In this document: piece after piece, positions 58,280 through 64,000 of the stretch
Position numbering within the stretch: the stretch's first letter is position 1
Layout of the letters: every line of letters begins with the position of its first letter
Source: Paraburkholderia sp. BL23I1N1
GTDB taxonomy: Bacteria > Pseudomonadota > Gammaproteobacteria > Burkholderiales > Burkholderiaceae
NCBI RefSeq assembly: GCF_003610295.1
Contig: NZ_RAPV01000001.1
Location: 930,001-994,000 of the forward strand
DNA length: 64,000 nt
Direction: 5' to 3'
The notes under the pieces: model-generated
Told to the model about the DNA's origin: nothing
Seen by the model: only the letters and a program-made list of their open reading frames with translations
Databases searched by the model: none
Made by a program: the position numbers and the translations under genes

Positions 58280-59791
58280 ATGGTCACAACTCCACAACTT
58301 CTTGCTGCCGTCGATCTCGGTTCGAACAGCTTCCGGCTGATCGTGGGCCGGGTCGAAGAAACCGACGCAGGCAGCCAGATCTATCAGGTCGACGCATTGC
58401 GCGAGCCGGTGCGTCTTGCCGCCGGTCTGTCGAGCGACAAGATGCTCGACCGCGCCTCGCAGGTGCGCGGCTGGGATGCGCTCAAGCGTTTCGGGGAGCG
58501 GCTGCGCGACTTTCATCCCGATCACGTTCGCGCCGTCGCCACCAACACGCTGCGCATCGCCAAGAACGCCGGTGAGTTTCTCGGCGAGGCGCAAGCCGCG
58601 CTCGGCTTCCCGATCGAAGTGATTGCCGGGCGTGAAGAAGCACGTCTGATTTATGCAGGGGCTGCACACTCCGTGCCCGCGAGCGCGGGCAAGCGTCTCG
58701 TCGTGGATATCGGCGGCGGCTCGACGGAATTCATCATCGGTTCGCACTACACGCCGATCAAGATGGAGAGCCTGTATATCGGCTGCGTGAGCCATAGCCG
58801 CGCATTCTTCCCGGCAGGCAATGTCGACGAATACACGATGCGCCAGGCCGAACTCGCCGCGAGCCGTGAAATCCAGATCATTTCCGCGGAATACAAAAAA
58901 ACCGGGTGGGAACAGGCCATCGGTTCGTCGGGTACCGCGCGGGCGCTCGCTGAACTGGTCGAGGCAAACGGCTTCAACGATCCGGGCGTCACGCACGGCA
59001 TCTCGCGCGGCGGCCTCGAGCGCCTCAAGCGCGCGCTGATCAAGGCGGAGAACGTCAATCGTCTGAAGCTGGTCGCGTTGAAGGCCGATCGTATTCCGGT
59101 GCTGGCCGGTGGGCTGTCGATCATGATCGCGGTGTTCGACGAACTCGGCGTCGATTACGTCGATACAACGGATGGCGCGCTGCGCCTTGGCGTGCTGTAC
59201 GACCTGCTGGGCCGTGCGCAGCACGAAGACATGCGCACGGTGACGGTGGAAGGCTTCATGCGCCGTTATGGCGTGGACCGCGCACAGGCCGGGCGTATCG
59301 GTGAACTCGCGGTGCGGTTTTACGACCAGTTTGCCGAGCCGGACGAGGAGCGCCGTGCCGAGAACCGCATGTTCCTCGGCTGGGCTGCGGCCTTGCACGA
59401 AATCGGGCTGTCGATTTCCCACAGCGCCTATCACAAGCATTCGGCCTATATCGCCAGCAACGCCGACATGCCGGGTTTTTCGCGCACCGACCAGGCGCGG
59501 CTCGCCGCGCTGGTGCTCGGCCACGCGGGGAAGCTCGGCAAGCTGTCGCAAACACGCGAAGTGGAATGGCCGCTGTTGTTCTGTCTGCGGCTCGCGGCGC
59601 TGCTTTGCCGCCGACGTGCCGATGTCGGTTTGCCGGGTATCGCGGTCGCGCAGGTCAATGGCGGCTATGAGGTGCGTCTGCCGAACGAATGGGTGGCTAA
59701 CAATCCGCTGACCGATTACAGCCTGATCCAGGAAGCTGCGGAGTGGGAGAAGGTTGGCATTCCGTATCGCGTGGTCTACACGGACGATTGA
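58280..59791 (+). CDS. ppx: Exopolyphosphatase / guanosine pentaphosphatase family
   Basis: Releases phosphate from polyphosphate ends; some members also act on pppGpp. The 503-residue protein has the actin-like fold with phosphate-1 AAVDLGSNSFRLIVGRV and phosphate-2 VVDIGGGSTEFIIG, then the C-terminal helical HD-like domain with HEIGLSISHSAYHKHS. ATG 58280 gives the family start; ATG 58262 and others are in frame upstream. It is divergent from ppk, and terminator 59811 follows. Confidence 0.94.
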   Translation: MVTTPQLLAAVDLGSNSFRLIVGRVEETDAGSQIYQVDALREPVRLAAGLSSDKMLDRASQVRGWDALKRFGERLRDFHPDHVRAVATNTLRIAKNAGEFLGEAQAALGFPIEVIAGREEARLIYAGAAHSVPASAGKRLVVDIGGGSTEFIIGSHYTPIKMESLYIGCVSHSRAFFPAGNVDEYTMRQAELAASREIQIISAEYKKTGWEQAIGSSGTARALAELVEANGFNDPGVTHGISRGGLERLKRALIKAENVNRLKLVALKADRIPVLAGGLSIMIAVFDELGVDYVDTTDGALRLGVLYDLLGRAQHEDMRTVTVEGFMRRYGVDRAQAGRIGELAVRFYDQFAEPDEERRAENRMFLGWAAALHEIGLSISHSAYHKHSAYIASNADMPGFSRTDQARLAALVLGHAGKLGKLSQTREVEWPLLFCLRLAALLCRRRADVGLPGIAVAQVNGGYEVRLPNEWVANNPLTDYSLIQEAAEWEKVGIPYRVVYTDD

Positions 59792-59810
59792 GCATCTCGC
59801 GTTGCAAATG

Positions 59811-59848
59811 AAAAAAGCCCGGCGGAATTCGTTCTGCCGGGCTTTTTT
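59811..59848 (+). terminator. Terminator of ppx
   Basis: Stem AAAAAAGCCCGGC / GCCGGGCTTTTTT around 59811-59847 with a short loop and a T-run, about 20 bases after the ppx stop and ahead of the IS element. Confidence 0.9.
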
Positions 59849-59900
59849 GTCTGCGTCTGCATCGTCAGCCCGCTGAATGAGCCGGGCGGTTTGCGCACTA

Positions 59901-59905
59901 TTTAA
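59901..59905. repeat. Target-site duplication TTTAA, left copy
   Basis: TTTAA directly outside the left inverted repeat of the IS, repeated at 61870-61874. Confidence 0.75.
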
Positions 59906-61869
59906 CCCGAAGTTCCCCCATCCACCCAAGCCACCAAGCGGGTGCAAGCCCCCGTGTTTCAAGGCATCCGCGCTTTCGAAGCCCTTCCTGTGGATTACAA
60001 AATGTAGTCACTAAAATTTCTTGAAATCTACGCAATATTACCTATATTTGTTCTATGGCAAGCAGGACTGGAACCGCTCACGTCGTCACCACAACGCGCA
60101 CTTACAAGGGCACGGTGTACCGCACGCACCTGCTGCGACGTAGCTACCGCGAGGACGGCAAGGTCAAGAACGAGACGCTGGGCAACCTCTCGCATCTGCC
60201 CGAGCCGCTGATCGAGATCATTCGGCGCTCGCTGCAGGGCGAGACGTTCGTCCCGCTGGGCCAGGCGTTCGAAGTCACCGGCTCCCTCGCTCACGGCCAT
60301 GTGCAGGCCGTTGAGTTGGCGATGCAGCGCCTGGACTTCGCGTCGCTGCTGGGCAGCAAGCCCTCACCTGAGCGCGAACGGGTGCTGGCGATGGTGGCCG
60401 CGCGCATCGTGGCGCCGCACACAAAGCTGGCCACCACGCGCTGGTGGCACACCACCACGCTGGCGACGGACTTCGGCGTGGCCGACGCGAACGAGGACGA
60501 TCTGTACGCGGCGATGGACTGGCTGCTCGCGCGCCAGGACGCGATCCAGAAGAAGCTCGCCGCGCGGCATTTGAGCGCCGGCGGCCTGGTGCTGTACGAC
60601 CTGAGTTCGAGCTACTTCGAGGGCACCACCTGCCCGCTGGCCCGGCTGGGCCACAACCGCGACGGCAAGAAGGGACTGCTGCAGGTCAATTACGGACTGC
60701 TCACCGATGCGCGGGGCTGCCCGGTAGCGGTGTCGGTGTATGAAGGCAACGTGGCCGACAGCAGCACCTTCCTGCCCGAGGTGCAGCGCCTGCGCGAGAG
60801 CTTCGGCGTCGGGCAGCTGGTGATGGTCGGCGATCGCGGCATGATCTCCAGCAAGGCCATCGACGAGCTGCGCGAGACGCAGGGCATCGACTGGATCACG
60901 GCCTTGAAGAGTGCATCGATCCGCGCACTGGTCGAGCAGGGCCAACTGCAGCTGGGGCTGTTCGATGAGCACAACCTCATGGAGATCGCCTCGCCGGAGT
61001 ATCCCGGCGAGCGGCTGGTGGCGTGTCGCAATCCGCAGCTCGCGACGCTGCGAGCGCACAAGCGGCAGGACCTGCTCGCTGCTACCGAAAAGAACCTGCA
61101 GCAGATCAAGGAACGCGTGGAAGCGGGCAGACTCAAGGGCGCCGATGCGATTGGGCTGCGCGTGGGCAAGGTGGTCAACCAGTACAAGGTGGCCAAACAC
61201 TTTGAACTGCAGATCAGCGACGGGAGCTTCTCGTTTACGCGCAAGCACGAGGCGATCGCCGCGGAGGCCGCGCTGGACGGCATCTACATCATCCGTACTT
61301 CGGTCGAGGCCACGCGCATGGAGGCGGCCGAGTGCGTGCGCAACTACAAGGCGCTGGCCAACGTCGAGCGGGCCTTCCGCAGCCTCAAGACGGTGGACCT
61401 GAAGGTGCGCCCAATCCACCATCGCACGGCTGCTCGGGTGCGCGCGCACATTCTGCTGTGCATGCTCGCCTACTACGTGGAATGGCACATGCTCGAAGCC
61501 TGGCGCGAACTGATGTTCGCCGACACCGACCTGGCGGCCAAGGCCACGCGCGACCCGGTGGCGCCGGCGCAGCGCTCGCAGCAGGCGCAGGAGAAGGTGG
61601 TGAGTCGCACCGTGGCGGATGGCTCGCCCGTCCACAGCTTCTCCACGCTGATGGCCGAGCTGGGCAGCATTGTGCGCAACACCTGCCGCACACCAGGAGC
61701 TGGCCCCGAGGCGCCGACGTTCGACATCATCACCACGCCCAATGTGACGCAGCGTCACGCACTCGATCTGATCAGACGGATCCACCCGTAGACAGAAACC
61801 GGATCTCCGAATTTATGCCGGTGCCTGTGGCACGGGGGCAAACTCGCCCGGCCAATACTGGAACTTCGG
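59906..61869 (+). mobile_element. IS1634-like insertion sequence
   Basis: A 1964-base element with one transposase gene. The left end CCCGAAGTTCC (59906-59916) and the right end, read in reverse as CCGAAGTTCC (61860-61869), are inverted repeats differing by one terminal C. Deeper subterminal matches GCCCCCGTG lie at 59948-59956 and, inverted, at 61831-61839. Both ends are flanked by TTTAA. The size, AT-rich 5-base duplication and transposase type fit the IS1634 group. It lies between the ppx terminator and olsB. Confidence 0.85.
60055..61791 (+). CDS. IS1634-family transposase
   Basis: A 578-residue DDE transposase of the IS4 superfamily. The catalytic acids are likely the Asp in LVLYDLSSSYFEG, the Asp in VMVGDRGMIS and the Glu in NVERAFRSLK, which shows the E-x6-K spacing. 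The N-terminus and the Arg-rich C-terminal block (KVRPIHHR) match the family. The frame is intact with no stop or frameshift, so the element could be active. It starts 149 bases inside the left end. Confidence 0.93.
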   Translation: MASRTGTAHVVTTTRTYKGTVYRTHLLRRSYREDGKVKNETLGNLSHLPEPLIEIIRRSLQGETFVPLGQAFEVTGSLAHGHVQAVELAMQRLDFASLLGSKPSPERERVLAMVAARIVAPHTKLATTRWWHTTTLATDFGVADANEDDLYAAMDWLLARQDAIQKKLAARHLSAGGLVLYDLSSSYFEGTTCPLARLGHNRDGKKGLLQVNYGLLTDARGCPVAVSVYEGNVADSSTFLPEVQRLRESFGVGQLVMVGDRGMISSKAIDELRETQGIDWITALKSASIRALVEQGQLQLGLFDEHNLMEIASPEYPGERLVACRNPQLATLRAHKRQDLLAATEKNLQQIKERVEAGRLKGADAIGLRVGKVVNQYKVAKHFELQISDGSFSFTRKHEAIAAEAALDGIYIIRTSVEATRMEAAECVRNYKALANVERAFRSLKTVDLKVRPIHHRTAARVRAHILLCMLAYYVEWHMLEAWRELMFADTDLAAKATRDPVAPAQRSQQAQEKVVSRTVADGSPVHSFSTLMAELGSIVRNTCRTPGAGPEAPTFDIITTPNVTQRHALDLIRRIHP

Positions 61870-61874
61870 TTTAA
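61870..61874. repeat. Target-site duplication TTTAA, right copy
   Basis: TTTAA outside the right inverted repeat; it contains the olsB stop codon (TAA on the minus strand, 61873-61871). Confidence 0.75.
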
Positions 61875-62683
61875 CGCGGCGACGCGTCACCGAGGAAGTG
61901 CCGCGCGTAACGCGCGTTGATATCCGTCAGACGCAACAGCGTCAAAAAATCTGCCGTGTTGAAGTCAGGATCCCAGGCCGGCGCACCGCAAATCTTCGCA
62001 CCGAGGCGCAGATAGCCTTTCACCAGCGGCGGCGGTGCGACGTCGGCGCCGGTTTGCAATTCTTCGACCGGCAGTGGCGTGTGCGGGAACGCGCGATATT
62101 CCGGCGCCGTCAGCGCATTGTCGCGCAGCGCGCAGTACAGATTCGCCGCGTAGTGGCCACCGTCGACCATCGCGACGCTCGCGCAGCCGAGCATCGTTTC
62201 GTAGTTGTTGTGCTTCATGTATGCGGCGAGCCCTGCCCACAGCGACATGATCACCGCGCCGCTGCGATAGTCCGGGTGCACGCACGAACGGCCCACTTCG
62301 ACCATCTTCGCGCGCAGGTGCGTGAGGCGCGACACGTCGAATTCGCTTTCGGCATACAGGCGTCCGATACGGGCGGCCTGGTGCGGCGGCAGCGCGCGAT
62401 AGGTGCCGACCACTTTCAGCGTGTCCAGATCGCGCACCAGCAGGTGATCGCAGTACGAATCGAACGAATCGACGTCGAGACCGGCCGGACCTGACAGGCG
62501 TGCGCCCATTTCATCGGCGAAGACACGGTAGCGCAGACGCTGGGCTTCGCGCAGTTCTTCGTCGGTGCGCGCCCACGTAACTTGCAGGCGATGCTGGGCG
62601 GTGACCGTCTCTTCGGCGCGCGGTAGGCGGCGCGTTTCGAAGATCGAAGCCAGGGGCAGGGTGGGCGTCGGCAGTTCTCGCAT
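61871..62683 (-). CDS. olsB: L-ornithine N-alpha-acyltransferase OlsB
   Basis: GNAT-fold enzyme that transfers a 3-hydroxyacyl chain from ACP to ornithine, the first step to phosphorus-free ornithine lipids. The 270-residue protein has EELREAQRLRYRVFADEMGA, RDLDTLKVVGTYRALPP, VEVGRSCVHPDYRSG and the C-terminal LVKGYLRLGAKICGAPAWDPDFNTADF typical of the family, seen here in pieces. ATG 62683 is chosen over the longer frame to 62758. The stop codon falls within the IS target duplication. The acyltransferase OlsA is not in the window. Confidence 0.93.
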   Translation of the reverse strand: MRELPTPTLPLASIFETRRLPRAEETVTAQHRLQVTWARTDEELREAQRLRYRVFADEMGARLSGPAGLDVDSFDSYCDHLLVRDLDTLKVVGTYRALPPHQAARIGRLYAESEFDVSRLTHLRAKMVEVGRSCVHPDYRSGAVIMSLWAGLAAYMKHNNYETMLGCASVAMVDGGHYAANLYCALRDNALTAPEYRAFPHTPLPVEELQTGADVAPPPLVKGYLRLGAKICGAPAWDPDFNTADFLTLLRLTDINARYARHFLGDASPR

Positions 62684-62845
62684 GTGGCGTCCTGGTCGAA
62701 AAAAGGGAGATTTCTTTTTTCGCCAATGTAGTAACGCCTGGTGACGCTCGCGTGGCAAAGACGTGACGATTGGATGACTGCCCGTAAGCCGCGTGCGCGC
62801 GGCTTGTAATGTCGGGGGTCGGGCGGCGCGAGTGTTGTTTCTGTG

Positions 62846-62905
62846 CTACCGGCCGAGGTGCGACCGGCTTAGGTTCTACCGGCTGAGATGCGACCGGCCT
62901 AGATC
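62846..62905. repeat. 15-bp tandem repeat, four copies, at the sixA 3' end
   Basis: Units CTACCGGCCGAGGTG, CGACCGGCTTAGGTT, CTACCGGCTGAGATG and CGACCGGCCTAGATC follow one another without a gap; alternately they form two 30-base units. The right end overlaps the sixA stop codon (62899-62901), and the array lies about 160 bases upstream of the olsB start. Confidence 0.85.
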
Positions 62906-63357
62906 AGATCCGGGCTCATCGCCGCGCGCAGCACGGCCTGGTCGTCGCCGTCGCGCTCACGGCTTTCGATCCACCACAGGCCGGCTTTCTTCAGCGGCCA
63001 ACTCGCTTCGCTGTTGCCGAGCAGGCGCGCCGTAACGTGGCCGAGCGTCGGCTGATGGCCGACGATCACCACAGTCTCCGAGATGCCTTTGGGCCAGCCG
63101 GCGGCCGTGAGCACATCGTCCGCACTGGCGTTAGGCGCGAGTTCGCGCACTACGCGATACTGGTCGCTCAAGGTTTCGGCGGTCTGGATGGTGCGTATCG
63201 CAGGGCTCGCGAGGACTAGCGCGTCTTCGGGCAGGCGGGTGCGCAGCCATTTGGCGACGTTCTGCGCCTGTTTGCGGCCTCGCGTGGTGAGCGCGCGGGC
63301 GAGATCGCTCGCGGCGAATTCTTCAGCTTCGGCGTGACGCCAGAGGATCAGATTCAT
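62899..63357 (-). CDS. sixA: Phosphohistidine phosphatase SixA
   Basis: Histidine phosphatase of the RHG family that dephosphorylates phosphohistidine, known in E. coli on ArcB and the nitrogen PTS protein NPr. The 152-residue protein has the catalytic LWRHAEAEEF, RGRKQAQNVA, ASPAIRTIQTAE and VIVGHQPTLGHV with the second His. AAGGAG lies seven bases before ATG 63357; the longer frame upstream has no similarity. It lies upstream of olsB on the same strand. Confidence 0.93.
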   Translation of the reverse strand: MNLILWRHAEAEEFAASDLARALTTRGRKQAQNVAKWLRTRLPEDALVLASPAIRTIQTAETLSDQYRVVRELAPNASADDVLTAAGWPKGISETVVIVGHQPTLGHVTARLLGNSEASWPLKKAGLWWIESRERDGDDQAVLRAAMSPDLI

Positions 63358-63789
63358 GTTGAACTCCTTGTCTGTGCGGCAGCGGCAGGGCGGCACCGCT
63401 TTGTAGCACTGTCGCATGACGGTATGTAGGACGGCAAGGCGCGGCAATGCGGCGTGGAGTTCGGCTGCCGGACCGGGGGCACGATCGAAAGAAAACCGCA
63501 AAGCCTATCGTGGCGAGGGTTTGGGATATCCGCCGAGTGGCTGTTTGATGGCAGCACATTTCTCTCGCTCTCCAGACCAGGATTCGTCTGATTGATCGAT
63601 GCAACGTGGCCGTGGTCTATTTGCGCGCTATCCGCGAAGCGGTAGTCATCGGGTATCTGACAAAAGTGCCGTCCGAACGATGCCCTTTGATTACCAGAGG
63701 CGGTGGTCGAAATAAAAAAATCGAAACCTGGTACAGATCCAAAGATCGGCCTCTCCTGAACGGCACAGCAACCATGGATTTGCCTTCGC
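63358..63789. other. Gap between sixA and the methyltransferase gene
   Basis: 432 bases between divergent genes. Open frames on both strands lack ribosome binding sites and family features; no promoter pair stood out. Confidence 0.55.
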
Positions 63790-64000
63790 ATGAATGCCCA
63801 GACTGAACGCATCGCCAAAACGTACGACGATTTGCCCTACATATCGGGGTGCTTTCCACAAAGCGCCCCCGAGCACCTTCGGGCAGTGGCCTATCTGTTT
63901 GGGCTCGACGCTCCTCCGCTTCATCAGGCGCGCGTGCTGGACCTCGGCTGCGCCGCCGGCGGCAACGTCATTCCCTTTGCTACCCGCTATCCGCAGGCCA
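63790..64000 (+). CDS. Class I methyltransferase, 5' part
   Basis: The gene is cut by the right edge after 70 codons. The start MNAQTERIAKTYDDLPYISGCFPQSAPEHL and the SAM motif I VLDLGCAAGGNVIPFA are typical of the methyltransferase family that carries a C-terminal regulatory domain, but that part is outside the window. ATG 63790 is used; the ATG at 63795 is out of frame. Confidence 0.8.
   Translation, partial: MNAQTERIAKTYDDLPYISGCFPQSAPEHLRAVAYLFGLDAPPLHQARVLDLGCAAGGNVIPFATRYPQA

Overview
This window is core chromosome of a Betaproteobacterium, most likely Paraburkholderia or another Burkholderia sensu lato. The evidence is the high GC content, the gene order lepA-lepB-rnc-era-recO-pdxJ-acpS-nagZ, the EF-P/EarP pair, the carA-carB-greA and rlmE-ftsH-folP-glmM-pstSCAB-phoU-phoBR-ppk/ppx runs, and an OlsB-type ornithine acyltransferase. 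The genus is inferred from recognised protein sequences and synteny; no search was run.

Layout. 1-7.25 kb: a forward operon for translation, secretion, RNA processing, repair and cofactor genes (lepA 3' end to nagZ). 7.3-11.4 kb: reverse genes, an orphan NtrC-type response regulator, efp and its rhamnosyltransferase earP. 11.7-15.3 kb: uvrC, pgsA and a tRNA-Gly/Gly/Cys cluster. 15.5-19.4 kb: small membrane, TraB-like and ElaA genes, then a reverse copper/cytochrome oxidase assembly set (SCO, PCuAC, CtaG). 19.8-22.1 kb: otsB-otsA for trehalose. 22.2-29.6 kb: two ABC exporters on the minus strand flanking a glycosyltransferase and two membrane proteins. 30.1-33.1 kb: the yafS-rnhA-dnaQ-tRNA-Val run with divergent gloB. 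33.3-36.4 kb: mltD and an MFS permease. 36.8-42.6 kb: carA-carB-greA and a DUF4149 protein. 42.7-48.5 kb: yhbY divergent from rlmE-ftsH-folP-glmM. 48.9-59.8 kb: the phosphate regulon block pstSCAB-phoU-phoB-phoR, with ppk and ppx divergent behind it. 59.9-61.9 kb: one intact IS1634-like element. 61.9-64 kb: olsB, sixA and the start of a methyltransferase gene.

How the genes work together. The clearest functional unit is phosphate homeostasis: high-affinity uptake (PstSCAB), its brake (PhoU), the two-component sensor (PhoBR) and polyphosphate synthesis and breakdown (Ppk, Ppx), with a double Pho box before pstS. OlsB makes phosphorus-free ornithine lipids, which fits a phosphate-limitation theme, but no Pho box was identified for it.

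Nothing here looks like a wholly new system, defence island, prophage or CRISPR array. The points most worth a second look are the IS insertion exactly at the olsB stop codon with a TTTAA target duplication, the degenerate AAA+ motifs of the orphan sigma-54 activator, the structured terminator-like leader between carB and greA, an apparently leaderless rnc promoter, low-complexity extensions in RNase III, RecO and UvrC, and several short intergenic tandem repeats.
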